Assembly (NCBI GenBank): GCA_016210845.1
Contig: JACQTK010000053.1
Span: forward strand, 1 to 41,016
DNA from: Acidobacteriota bacterium
GTDB taxonomy: Bacteria > Acidobacteriota > Vicinamibacteria > Vicinamibacterales > UBA2999
Direction of reading: 5' to 3'
Length of the DNA: 41,016 nt
The first letter of the stretch is position 1; every line of letters begins with the position of its first letter. Below the pieces are notes generated by a model. The model searched no databases and was not told the origin of the DNA. It saw only the letters and a program-made list of their open reading frames with translations. Below, one piece after another: positions 1-9,502 of the stretch. The position numbers and the translations under genes are program-made.

Positions 1-2697
1 GTTCACGGTCACGTTCGCCGCACCGCCGGACAGCGGCCGACCGAGTGACGGCTGGACGTCGGCGTTGGTAAACCGAGCATTCGCGGCGATCTCCGGACCC
101 GGCAGGCTCTGGAGCGTGCCCGACACCTGCACGTCGACGACTGGAATCGTGTACGCAGCGAGGAGCTTCACCTGGGTGAGGAAAGCCTCCTCGGTGTGGC
201 AGTACAACGTGCTCGGGTTATCTGTCTTCGCAACCACATCGCAGTTGTCTTCCATCTGCTTTCCCGTGCTGAACCCACCCTGCAGCCTGAGGCCTTGAAT
301 GCCCCGGTGCGCGAGACTGACATCGAAGCCATTCCAATGCTGCGTCTGTTTTCCGTAATTGCTGGCCAGCGTCACGAAATCGTCGACGAAGCCGACCTTA
401 TCGGGATTCAAATTGTACAGGTCAGAGATTACTTGGCCGCCTCCACCGGGAAGCCGGGGATCTGTGGCCGCCGTCACGCTGAACCGGGAGTAGTCACTAG
501 GGGACACTGCCAGGTTGTCCGTCACCGTGAAGTTGCCAAAGATACGCCGGAAGTACGCGACGTCGAGGGAGACACGCGGGAGAAGTTCATGCGCCATCCC
601 GGCTGAGAACTCCCAGTTGTACGGCCGGACTCCGAATCCCTGGAGCAGTTCCGGATCGTACGTCGCACCCGGAACGAATTGGCCGAAGTTCCTGTTCGAC
701 ATCGCACCGCATTCCCCGTTGGCCAAGGGATTGAGGAGCGCGCAATCCACTACGTAGTTGCCATTCGCATCTCTCCAGGAGCGATTCGTTTGGGTGACGA
801 GACGGAGGATGGGATTGGGATCCGAAGCCAACCCGTTCAACTGCTGGCCCCCAATGTACTTGTTCACGGAAGCCCTGAGCGCCGTCCGTCCCGTCCCGAA
901 GACGTCGTACGCGGCGCCGGAGCGATACGACACGTCCTCCCACTTCAGGTTGTCCTGCGCCGGAAATGAAATATTCCGCCCTGGATTCAGGAGCGATGGG
1001 CCGAGGCTCTGCGCGTCGAAACCGTTTCGGAACAGATCGAAGCGTACAGCCCCGTTCAGAGTCAGCTTTCCAGTCGTCCAGCGATCTTGCGCATACATCC
1101 CGAGCGACCACAGGTGCCGTTCCGTATCGAGCGGGAGGTCGCGAAGCGTCACCTGGTTGGGAACGCCGCGGTTGAACCGATAATCAAAGGGCGTAAAGTT
1201 ACGGGTATTGAAAAGGCCCTGACCCTCTGACCCCGTCACCCCCGTCTTGAAGGAGTGTGCTCCGGTGACGTACGTGACGTTTGCGGTGAACTGCTGGCCC
1301 TCGAGCACGTTTGAGTTATACGTATTCCAGCCCCGATACGACAGGCCAGTTGACTGCTCCAGGACCCTAATCATCCCCGGGGCAAAGGCGCTGGGGAACC
1401 CGCCGCTCCTGGGTTCCATGTTGCCCCACACCTCAACGCGCGACACGGCCGATGCATCGAACAGTATGCGGTTGCTGATTGGAACGGTCCACTGTCCCTG
1501 GTAGAGGTGCTGACGCGGCGAACGGCGATCGGATGCCGCCTCCGGTGATCGGTTCTCGGCGACAAAGCTCAGGCAGCTGCAGCGATCGTGTTCGTCCCAC
1601 TGCAGTGCAATCTTGTTACGGGGCGTCGCCTGCCACGTGACGCGGAGCCCCGAGCTCTTCCACGAGGTATAGTTGTGGCCCGCCTGCGCCGTATCCGCCT
1701 CGTAGGTCCATGCCGTCGGGTCCTTCGCGTTCTTGTTGTAGAAGGCGCCGCCGGGGTTCGAATCCGACACGGCATATCGCCCTGTCCAGTAGAACCAGAC
1801 GCTGTCCCGACGAATCGGACCGCCCAACGCCGGTACCAGGTCGTAGGTCTTCAGGACCTGGGTCGGCGTGCGGAGCCCCAGATCCCGTAGCCGCTGGGTG
1901 AAGTTATCTCCTTGCATGCTGTCGTTCGTGAACGCCACGTAGCCCGATCCCGAAAACTGATTCCCCCCATCGCGCGGAATCAGGTTAATGCGTACGCCTC
2001 CCGTCTCCCACTCGGCCGAGGCGCCACTCGTCTCAATCGTCATCTCGGAGAACTGGCTCATGTTCAACGACTGCATACCGGGCGCGTTGCCCGCCGTCTG
2101 CATCGAGAGCATCGGCAGATTGTTCTGAATGACTCGCGTGTCTCCGCCACCTTGGCCGTGGGCGACAACCGAATTCATGATGTCACCGAGCGCGCCGCCC
2201 ACGTCTTGTCGATTCGACTGCACGCCCGGAATCAACGCTGCCAGACTCGAATAGACCCTCGAACTGGGTATGGCGTTGATCGTCTCACCATCGAGGACGG
2301 TCGACGTGGCGGTGCTCTGGATGTCAACGATTGCGGCTTCGCCCGTCACCGTGACCGTCTCTGCAACGGCCCCGACGGCCAGCTGGGCGTTGACCGTCGC
2401 CGTGAACGATCCCGTCAGCTCGATCCCCTCACGCCTGACACTCGTGAAGCCCGGAAGGATGAACGTGACCGTGTACCTGCCGGGCCGCAAATTCGGGATG
2501 CTGTACAGACCTGTTTCGCCGGTCACAGCCGTACGCACCTTCTCGATGAGCGCCGGGCTGGATGCTTCCACCGTGACGCCGGGCAGAATGGCTCCAGACG
2601 CGTCCGTGACGACACCAGCAATGGTGCCCTGGGCTAACGCTGACATTGGAACCAGGAGCAAGCCAGTGAACAGGAGTACCGCTTTCAGCGTGCGCAT
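1..2697 (-). CDS. TonB-dependent receptor with N-terminal carboxypeptidase-regulatory-like domain (Oar/SusC-like), 3' end off the window
   Basis: Hand translation of minus strand: MRTLKAVLLFTGLLLVPMSALAQGTIAGVVTDASGAILPGVTVEASSPALIEKVRTAVTGETGLYSIPNLRPGRYTVTF...; frame at left edge reads ...PLSGGAANVTVN. Absent from ORF track because it has no stop in the window. GAGGTG SD 6 nt upstream of ATG 2697. Confidence 0.9.
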   Translation of the reverse strand, partial: MRTLKAVLLFTGLLLVPMSALAQGTIAGVVTDASGAILPGVTVEASSPALIEKVRTAVTGETGLYSIPNLRPGRYTVTFILPGFTSVRREGIELTGSFTATVNAQLAVGAVAETVTVTGEAAIVDIQSTATSTVLDGETINAIPSSRVYSSLAALIPGVQSNRQDVGGALGDIMNSVVAHGQGGGDTRVIQNNLPMLSMQTAGNAPGMQSLNMSQFSEMTIETSGASAEWETGGVRINLIPRDGGNQFSGSGYVAFTNDSMQGDNFTQRLRDLGLRTPTQVLKTYDLVPALGGPIRRDSVWFYWTGRYAVSDSNPGGAFYNKNAKDPTAWTYEADTAQAGHNYTSWKSSGLRVTWQATPRNKIALQWDEHDRCSCLSFVAENRSPEAASDRRSPRQHLYQGQWTVPISNRILFDASAVSRVEVWGNMEPRSGGFPSAFAPGMIRVLEQSTGLSYRGWNTYNSNVLEGQQFTANVTYVTGAHSFKTGVTGSEGQGLFNTRNFTPFDYRFNRGVPNQVTLRDLPLDTERHLWSLGMYAQDRWTTGKLTLNGAVRFDLFRNGFDAQSLGPSLLNPGRNISFPAQDNLKWEDVSYRSGAAYDVFGTGRTALRASVNKYIGGQQLNGLASDPNPILRLVTQTNRSWRDANGNYVVDCALLNPLANGECGAMSNRNFGQFVPGATYDPELLQGFGVRPYNWEFSAGMAHELLPRVSLDVAYFRRIFGNFTVTDNLAVSPSDYSRFSVTAATDPRLPGGGGQVISDLYNLNPDKVGFVDDFVTLASNYGKQTQHWNGFDVSLAHRGIQGLRLQGGFSTGKQMEDNCDVVAKTDNPSTLYCHTEEAFLTQVKLLAAYTIPVVDVQVSGTLQSLPGPEIAANARFTNADVQPSLGRPLSGGAANVTVN

Positions 2698-2776
2698 TAC
2701 CATCACCTCGCTCTTGTGTGACCTTTGGCCCCCGCCGTTTGCTCACGTGACGAACGAAGACTCTCCTGAGACGGCA

Positions 2777-2846
2777 ATCTTACGACCGGCTCTCGGGAAG
2801 TCAACATCAAACGGGTGTGTTCGATGTATAAGAAGAGGCTTATATA
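2777..2846 (-). promoter_or_regulatory. Candidate promoter plus LysR-type operator for the TonB receptor: TTGACT (2799-2804), N16, TAAGAT (2777-2782); upstream CACCCGTTTGATGTTGAC block and ATAAG-N6-CTTAT dyad
   Basis: 18-nt block GTCAACATCAAACGGGTG (+ strand 2800-2817) and dyad (2828-2843) recur with identical 10-nt spacing at 13757-13800. Confidence 0.6.
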
Positions 2847-2974
2847 CGGACTTCCGGGAGTGCCGGCGCGACGACGCCGTGTTCTTCGGGGATAGAACAG
2901 CGGGAGACATACCTCCCACGCTGACGCGCCGTCACGCGCGGATCATGGGGTCCACTTTCCCGCCCGGCTCAGGG

Positions 2975-4042
2975 TCACCGCCCGCTGGATGCTGGCGGCG
3001 GTGTCGGGGTCAGGCTTCTATACCCCGCCTCCACGAACATCTCGGTCGTCCATGGGCCAGCGGTCGATCCGTATCGGCGGTCGTAGTCGAACGTCGGCTT
3101 GGCGGCCTGCACCTGCTCCAGTGTCATGCCCCTGTCGATCATCGCCTGGATTCGATCGCGGATGATGGTCACCATGTCGCGGTAGTACGCGACATCGGCG
3201 TAGTCCGACAGACGTCCGTGGCCCGGCACGATCATCGTTCCACCCTCGGAGCGGAGGTTCGGGATCGCGAGATCGAGCAGCAGGTTGAGACCCGCGATCA
3301 CGCCCTGAATATCCCCGCCGCGCGCGCGATCCACGTGAGGGTAGCCCGTCGTCACGTACACATCGCCCGCGCTGACGACGTCCGCCTGCCGGAAGAAGAC
3401 GACACTGTCGCCGTCGGTGTGAGCGGCCGGAACGTGGATGATCTGAATCGAGTCGCCGTAGAACACCTTCGTCAGGACCTTGACGTCGTTGAAGAACGTT
3501 TCGGTCGGCCACATCCCCGGCTCGGTCGCATCGGGCCCGGAACTCATGCGCACCATAACGTTCTCGTGGGCGAACACCGGGGCGCGTTGCTCCGCGGCAA
3601 TGCCCGCCCCGGCACCGGCGCCGCCGATTGTGCGCCCTCTCTTCGCAATCGCTTCGTTGCCCCCGGAGTGATCCGGGTGCACATGGGTGTTGATGATCGT
3701 GGTCACCGGCTTGTCCGTGATCGTCCGCAGCGCCGTGAGCACCTGGCTCGACGCGGCAGCCGTGCCGGAGTCGACGAGGAGCACTCCGGCCGCGTGCACC
3801 TCCGCCGTGATGTTGCCCCCGGCGCCGATGAGCACGTACACGTTCTCGCGCACGGGGAACACGTGAACGGACGCCGCCACGGCCCCAGGAGCCGCCTGCA
3901 GTGCCACGCCTGGTTCCGCGCCTGTCGCCGACGCGGACCGAGCCGAGAGTACGCTCGCCCCATCGGCGCCCAGTAGCACGGCCATCGCAAGGGCGGCAGC
4001 AAGGAGAACGGCAGGTGCCTCCGTCCGCCTATCGACGTTCAT
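2975..4042 (-). CDS. Secreted MBL-fold metallohydrolase
   Basis: MNVDRRTEAPAVLLAAALAMAVLLG signal-like N-terminus; NTHVHPDHSGGN (HxHxDH) and PAAHTDGDS motifs; 14-nt overlap with upstream gene. Confidence 0.85.
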   Translation of the reverse strand: MNVDRRTEAPAVLLAAALAMAVLLGADGASVLSARSASATGAEPGVALQAAPGAVAASVHVFPVRENVYVLIGAGGNITAEVHAAGVLLVDSGTAAASSQVLTALRTITDKPVTTIINTHVHPDHSGGNEAIAKRGRTIGGAGAGAGIAAEQRAPVFAHENVMVRMSSGPDATEPGMWPTETFFNDVKVLTKVFYGDSIQIIHVPAAHTDGDSVVFFRQADVVSAGDVYVTTGYPHVDRARGGDIQGVIAGLNLLLDLAIPNLRSEGGTMIVPGHGRLSDYADVAYYRDMVTIIRDRIQAMIDRGMTLEQVQAAKPTFDYDRRYGSTAGPWTTEMFVEAGYRSLTPTPPPASSGR

Positions 4043-4943
4043 CGGCGCCTCCGTCCGCGCTCCGCGGCGCGGCGTCCCCGGACCGCGATGCACTCCAGCG
4101 CCTGATCCGCTCGCGGTACTCGGGGTACATAGTCTCCGCCCCACCCCTGGCCGCTTCGACGGGAAGGCCGTACTTCGCGGCGAAATCCACGGTCGGATCG
4201 GCGGTCCCGGGAAGAACGTGCGGAACAGCTCCCTTGGGGCGCGGTATCTCGATGACCGCGTCGCATGGGAAAGGTGGCGGGTTCAAATTCGTCGCGAGCC
4301 GGTACTCCGTCGTGCGGATCATCGGCTCGGTGAGATAGACAGGGTCGTTGATGATCGTGACCCACGTGAGAACGTCGCCGCGGCGCATCACGTACTCGGC
4401 CAGCGTCGCCCAGTCGCTCCTCGGGATGCCGTTGCGGCGGACGTAGCTCTCCTTGAGATGGGTCGTCGTGATGACGAGCATGTTGCCTTCCCACCGGCCG
4501 GTCGAGAACCCTCTCCAGGTGTGAGGCGCCCATTCCGGCGGATGCGGACGCCCGTCCATGAAAATCTCCCGATAGGTTTCGCTCGCACGCGACCACTCGG
4601 CATTCCAGGAGATCAGGTCACGCGTAACGGGGGCGATCTCCTTCCAGATGCGCACGGACTGCGGCCCCCGGACGATATAGTCGGCACCATGGGAGCGGCA
4701 CTGCCATTCGGGGAGCGTCAGGAGCGATGCGTCCCATGCCAGCGCGCGCTGCCGAGCGTGCTCATTTATCGGGAGACCGAGATAATCGCCGACCTCCGGG
4801 CCAGGCCCCCGCTCAGGCTGGTCTTCGTGGAACAGCTGAGCGTATTCGCCGGTGACATCAACCCGTTGCGCCGACGTCACGCCGGGAATAAGGAGTGCTG
4901 CGACGAAGCTGAGCAGGACGATCAGAGGGCCGCTGCCACTCAT
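4029..4943 (-). CDS. Secreted protein of unknown function (paralogue C of three in the window)
   Basis: MSGSGPLIVLLSFVAALLIPGVTSAQ signal peptide; shares RGPGPxVGDYxGLPxNE, GPQSVxxWxEI, DGRPxPP, PVYxxEPMxxxxEY, VEAxRGGAETxYPEYRxRxR with 8588-9502. Confidence 0.8.
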   Translation of the reverse strand: MSGSGPLIVLLSFVAALLIPGVTSAQRVDVTGEYAQLFHEDQPERGPGPEVGDYLGLPINEHARQRALAWDASLLTLPEWQCRSHGADYIVRGPQSVRIWKEIAPVTRDLISWNAEWSRASETYREIFMDGRPHPPEWAPHTWRGFSTGRWEGNMLVITTTHLKESYVRRNGIPRSDWATLAEYVMRRGDVLTWVTIINDPVYLTEPMIRTTEYRLATNLNPPPFPCDAVIEIPRPKGAVPHVLPGTADPTVDFAAKYGLPVEAARGGAETMYPEYRERIRRWSASRSGDAAPRSADGGADERR

Positions 4944-5191
4944 TGGGTTTGCCCTCCCGTGCAAGCCGCGGTCATTGGAGCAGCGGACAACCGGACCCGC
5001 AATCCCGGAATCCCGTAATCGTGAAGTGCTGCTCGGCAGACCTTTCCGGCGGATGACTGACACGCGGTCCGTGGCGGGTGGCCCGTCGTCCACCGCCCCG
5101 CCCCGGACCCCTGCGATCGACGATCGGCGCCGGATCCACATGTGCGAATTCGAGAATCCGTGGGACCATGCCGGGAGCAAGAGAACAAGGG

Positions 5192-6583
5192 TTATCGAAC
5201 TTGCCGGTGCTCTCCAATCTGGACCGACCGCGCATCGGCCATGATCAGGTCGTGGTAAACCGGCAACGACCAGCCACCTCGTTCGAGCTCGTTCAGCCGC
5301 TCTTCGACCATGCTCACGTACCGCTCGGAGTTACCGTACAGCTCTCGTAGCTGAGACGCCGAGAACGACTCCTGGTACGCGCTCAGCCGGCAGACCTGAT
5401 TGGCACCAGCCTGGCCACGGCGAGCGATGTTGGCGCTGGGATTGGCGATGAGCGGTTCGACAGCCGTGTTCACCGGGATGTAGCGCGCGGTCGGCAGGTC
5501 CACATACGGGTTGCGGATTCCGCCCACCGGGTTGCCGTGCTCATCGAGCACCATCGCTCTGCCGTCCTCGCCCTCACCCTCGATCGGAATGCGCTCGGCG
5601 CGCGGCGGCACCACGCCCTCGTCCACCCAGCGGAACAGGTGGTGAAGCCCCACCGACATGTAGGCCTGCAGCGGGAACCGGCTGAGCTCGTGCACGCACG
5701 GGTTCGGCTGGAGCCGCACGTTGTCGCGAGAGTCGATGTGACCCATGCCCGGGAAGACGTACAACCGGTACTGGCGGCCGCGCTCGTCGCTGTCCTCGCG
5801 GGCCGTGAGGCTGGCCTCCACCTCGTGCATCGTCGGGATTTGCACGACCGGTACGTCCACCTCCATCACGTCGCCGCCACGCGAGGTCGGCAGGAAGCCG
5901 TCGTAGATGGGCTGCATGTCGGGGGTGCGGTAGACCATGTGCGCCGGCAGGTAGCTGGCCATCGTGCCGGCGCTCATCGAGGTGCCTCCGAGTACCATGC
6001 GCCGGACGGCGAGGCCAGCCAGCGGGCCCTCCGGGCTGCGGACGAGCGCGCCCACCTGCGCCAGGATCTCGTTGGTCTGCCCGTCGGCGATCCTGAGGTC
6101 GGCGTACCGCTCCGCGTTCATCTCGATGAACTGATCGGGACTGGTGGTCGTGATCTCGACCGCGACGTGTCCCGAGTCCATCACGTACATCGAGGTGTAC
6201 TCGAAGACGTGGGCGGCACCGCTGCCATGCATCGATTCGGCGAGCACCAGGCCGCTGAAGTCGGCGTCATCAACGGGCCGCCGGATGACGACCCGCGCCG
6301 TATACGCCTGCTGGTTTGCCGTGCCTGAGGCGAAGTACTCGGTGGTCACGTAACCGTAATAGGCCGGCGTATGCTCGGGGTCGTGCGAAGGGGCCGAGTC
6401 GAACATCGGGGCCGGATCGGTCACCTGACGAAACGTGGGTAGCGCCACAGCCGTGGGCTCACCGGGAAGCCTCGGCTCCGCACCGGTCCCGGGCCCCGCC
6501 GCGGCAGTCGCTTCGGGCTCGGTGACGCCGCCTCCGCAGGCTGTCGCCCCGCCTACCACGAGGAGGACCGGGAGCGCACGCAT
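5192..6583 (-). CDS. Alpha/beta-hydrolase-domain lipoprotein
   Basis: MRALPVLLVVGGATACGGG lipobox; GGTSMSAG nucleophile-elbow-like motif; PGMGHID near C-terminal half. Start could be 6634. Confidence 0.75.
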   Translation of the reverse strand: MRALPVLLVVGGATACGGGVTEPEATAAAGPGTGAEPRLPGEPTAVALPTFRQVTDPAPMFDSAPSHDPEHTPAYYGYVTTEYFASGTANQQAYTARVVIRRPVDDADFSGLVLAESMHGSGAAHVFEYTSMYVMDSGHVAVEITTTSPDQFIEMNAERYADLRIADGQTNEILAQVGALVRSPEGPLAGLAVRRMVLGGTSMSAGTMASYLPAHMVYRTPDMQPIYDGFLPTSRGGDVMEVDVPVVQIPTMHEVEASLTAREDSDERGRQYRLYVFPGMGHIDSRDNVRLQPNPCVHELSRFPLQAYMSVGLHHLFRWVDEGVVPPRAERIPIEGEGEDGRAMVLDEHGNPVGGIRNPYVDLPTARYIPVNTAVEPLIANPSANIARRGQAGANQVCRLSAYQESFSASQLRELYGNSERYVSMVEERLNELERGGWSLPVYHDLIMADARSVQIGEHRQVR

Positions 6584-6676
6584 GATTTTCGCGATTCTCG
6601 AGCCTCTGAGTGCTGACACAGGTCCTCCTGGCAAGTTCCGCGCGGGTAGTCATGCCGACACCGCGCCTCGCTCGCG

Positions 6677-7480
6677 CTACCGCGCGGAGCAGGGCGTCGG
6701 CATCCAACGCGAGCCGTCAGGCTCCAGCTTGAAATGTGAGCTCACCATGAACGGCTCGTTGAGATACAGGGGGTCCTCCACGACGGTGGTCACGAGCAGC
6801 CACGTGTCGCCGTTGATCTCTTCGATCCGGTCGAAATACTCCGTCACCACGGCATCGCCGCTGTACGGCACACCGTTCTTGCGCAAGTAGCCTGGCCGCA
6901 GGCGAGTCGTGACGACCTTCAGTGTCTGTCCCGCCGCGACAGGACCGCGACTGAGCGCGCCGGAGCTCGAGTACCACTCCGCCACCGAATGCCCCTGCCA
7001 TGTCGGCGCTTCGGCGGGCGCCACCGTCTTGTCGAAGCGGAACAGGCGCGTCTGCATCCCGGAGTCCGTCTCAATCTGAAGCGTATTGGGGTCTCTCCAG
7101 GTGATGTGGAGCCGCCCGGGCGTCCGCATGATCGCCGCCGCCCCATACGCGCGACACTCCTCGCCGGCGGCCTCGTCCGCTGCCGGGTCCCACGAATCAG
7201 CCACACGCCTCCCCTCCGCAGTGAGGGGAACGCTCGTGTAGTCCCCCCGTGGAGGCGTGACCATGCGCCAACGCCAGTCCTCGGTAACGACGGAGACCCA
7301 ATAGCCCGTGAAATCGACGGGCGCCATCGCTTGCCCGCTGGCTCCACCTCCGGCCCTGCCGCGCCCCTGGGCCGCAACTGAAGACCGACCGGCCACGAGA
7401 AGAATGGCAGTGCCCAGCGCTCCGATCATCGCGAGGGTTGCCGGCACTCGTCCTCGTAAGGCCACTGCCAAGCCCGTCAT
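6677..7480 (-). CDS. Secreted protein of unknown function (divergent paralogue B)
   Basis: MTGLAVALRGRVPATLAMIGALG signal; GGAGG SD; shares the ECRAYG/W-R-DPNT..., YLRKNGVPYSGDAVVTEYF, DPLYLNEPFMVSSHFKLEPDGS framework with the other two paralogues. Confidence 0.75.
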   Translation of the reverse strand: MTGLAVALRGRVPATLAMIGALGTAILLVAGRSSVAAQGRGRAGGGASGQAMAPVDFTGYWVSVVTEDWRWRMVTPPRGDYTSVPLTAEGRRVADSWDPAADEAAGEECRAYGAAAIMRTPGRLHITWRDPNTLQIETDSGMQTRLFRFDKTVAPAEAPTWQGHSVAEWYSSSGALSRGPVAAGQTLKVVTTRLRPGYLRKNGVPYSGDAVVTEYFDRIEEINGDTWLLVTTVVEDPLYLNEPFMVSSHFKLEPDGSRWMPTPCSAR

Positions 7481-7541
7481 GGTCACACCTCCGTCCTGAT
7501 CGACTGCTCGCCACACCGACGGCGGGCGTCGAGCCTTCACC

Positions 7542-8552
7542 CTACTCTATGAGGCTCCCATAGACAGACTCCACGAACATGTCGGTCGTCCACGGTCCGG
7601 TTGTCTCCCCGTACCGTCCGTCATAGTCCAACGTCGGCCCAGCCGAGCGGATCTGTTCCAGAGTCATGCCTCTGCTAATCATGTCCTTCATCCGATCGCG
7701 CACGATCGTGACCATGTCGCGATAGTAGACGACGTCCGCGCGGTCGGAGAGACGCCCATGTCCAGGAACAATCAGCGTTCCACCCTCTGCCCTCTGTGAC
7801 GCAATTGCCGTTTCGATTACCCAGTTGAGGCCATCGATCACGCCCTTGACATTGCCTCCATGGGCCAGATCAATGACGGGATACGTGTCGGTTCTGAAGA
7901 TGTCTCCCGTAGCGATCACATCCGCGCGGCGGAACCACACCATGCTGTCGCCGTTCGTGAGCGCCCGCGGGAAGTGATTGATTTGAATGCCGTCGCCATA
8001 ATAGAACGACGGCAGGGTCCACATTGTGACGAAGAACGTATCGGTAGGCCACGAGAGAACCGGCGCATCTTCCTGGCTCATTCGAGACAGGACGTTCTCG
8101 TGCGCGATGACCTGCGCTCCAGGGTCGTTCACGCCGCGAAGAATATTGTTGCCAGCCTGAGCAATCGTCGCGACCCCACCGGTCTTGTCCGCGTCACCAC
8201 TCGTGTTGACGATGGCCCACACGACCTTGTCACTCGCAATACCGTGAAGCGTGGCGAGCACCTCCTCAGCCATGTCGGCAGTGCCCGCATCCACCAGAAC
8301 GATGCCCCTGCCGGTTGTCTGCACCGTGATGTTGGCACCGGCTCCGGCGATCATGTGCACTCGTCCATATCTCTCGCTGTCGCGAACCGGCAGCACCTGG
8401 AGTCCAGAGTCGTCGGCGCGCTCAGGTCTGGCTTCTCTCTCTGGCTTCGACTGCGCCGCCACCGGACCTTCCGACAGGCCGGACGGCAACGCGACTACAC
8501 CGGCCAGCGTGACGGTGAGACACAGGGCACACGAGTGCTTTCGTCGTTCCAT
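7542..8552 (-). CDS. MBL-fold homologue with degenerate metal-binding motifs (predicted non-canonical or inactive)
   Basis: Colinear with 2975-4042 over full length (WPTxTFF, FYGDxIQI, GDxVxFFRxADV, VPGHGRLSDxADVxYYRDMVTIxRDR), but NTHVHPDHSGGN is NTSGDADKTGGV and AAHTDGDS is RALTNGDS. Confidence 0.85.
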   Translation of the reverse strand: MERRKHSCALCLTVTLAGVVALPSGLSEGPVAAQSKPEREARPERADDSGLQVLPVRDSERYGRVHMIAGAGANITVQTTGRGIVLVDAGTADMAEEVLATLHGIASDKVVWAIVNTSGDADKTGGVATIAQAGNNILRGVNDPGAQVIAHENVLSRMSQEDAPVLSWPTDTFFVTMWTLPSFYYGDGIQINHFPRALTNGDSMVWFRRADVIATGDIFRTDTYPVIDLAHGGNVKGVIDGLNWVIETAIASQRAEGGTLIVPGHGRLSDRADVVYYRDMVTIVRDRMKDMISRGMTLEQIRSAGPTLDYDGRYGETTGPWTTDMFVESVYGSLIE

Positions 8553-8587
8553 CTGTCCTGACTCCTTTGCCGACACCGTCCGCCCGC

Positions 8588-9502
8588 CTATCGTGCAGCG
8601 CCTCCACCGGGCGCCGCCTGCGCGCTCATCAACTCTCGCAACCGCGTTCTGTACTCCGGATACAGCGTCTCTGCGCCTCCCCGCACCGCCTCGAGCGGCA
8701 AGTTGAACTTCTTGGCGAAGTCGATGCTGGCCGTGTTAGTGCCTGGGAGATTGTGCGGCACTTCGCCGATGTCCCGCGCGATCTCACGAGCCTCAAAGCA
8801 GGGGAACGGTGGCGACACCTGCCCTTGACCTGGGTTCAGCACATACTCCGACGATTGCACCATCGGCTCGCTGAAGTACACCGGGTCGTAGGTGAACGTC
8901 ACAATGGTCAATATGTTGTCGCGACGGAGAAAGTGCTGGCGAACAGTCTGCCGGTCGCTCCGGGGGACGCCGTTGCGCCGCTGAAAGCCTTCCTTCATGT
9001 GCGTGACCGTGGCCACGAGTCGATCCCCGACAAACCCGCCGGTCTGAAATCCCATGAAGGTATGCAAGGCCAACGCCGGGGGGGGCGGGCGTCCATCCAA
9101 CCAGATCGTGTTGTCCCCCTCGTTCGTTCGTCTCCATTGCGCGTGCCACGCTATGGTGTCGCGGGTGATCGGATCGATCTCCCTCCACATGGTGACGCTC
9201 TGCGGACCGCGCGTGATCTCGCCCGTCTGGTGCTGCCGGCACAGCAGCCCGACCTGCGTATATTGCGATGCCGTCCACGAGTCTGCACGCAGCCGTGCCC
9301 CCTCGTTGAGGGGAAGTCCCGTGTAGTCGCCGACCGTGGGACCGGGACCCCGCTCGTCCGCCTCCTCGTGAAAACGCTGATTCCAGTATCCCGTGAAGTC
9401 GGGGCCAGCGAAGTCACGCTGGGTGAACGCTGGAGGACTGGCCAGCACCACCATGAGTCCGACCAGTGCCGCGGTGAGAACGCCTCGACTGACGCGGTAC
9501 AT
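8588..9502 (-). CDS. Secreted protein of unknown function (paralogue A)
   Basis: MYRVSRGVLTAALVGLMVVLASPPAFTQ signal; AAGGAGG SD 7 nt upstream of ATG 9502; same motifs as 4029-4943. Confidence 0.8.
   Translation of the reverse strand: MYRVSRGVLTAALVGLMVVLASPPAFTQRDFAGPDFTGYWNQRFHEEADERGPGPTVGDYTGLPLNEGARLRADSWTASQYTQVGLLCRQHQTGEITRGPQSVTMWREIDPITRDTIAWHAQWRRTNEGDNTIWLDGRPPPPALALHTFMGFQTGGFVGDRLVATVTHMKEGFQRRNGVPRSDRQTVRQHFLRRDNILTIVTFTYDPVYFSEPMVQSSEYVLNPGQGQVSPPFPCFEAREIARDIGEVPHNLPGTNTASIDFAKKFNLPLEAVRGGAETLYPEYRTRLRELMSAQAAPGGGAAR

Noticed and set aside
2270-3976. 568-aa plus-strand ORF in track
   Set aside because: Antisense to the TonB receptor and MBL genes; low-complexity His/Arg-rich translation typical of GC-rich shadow ORFs.
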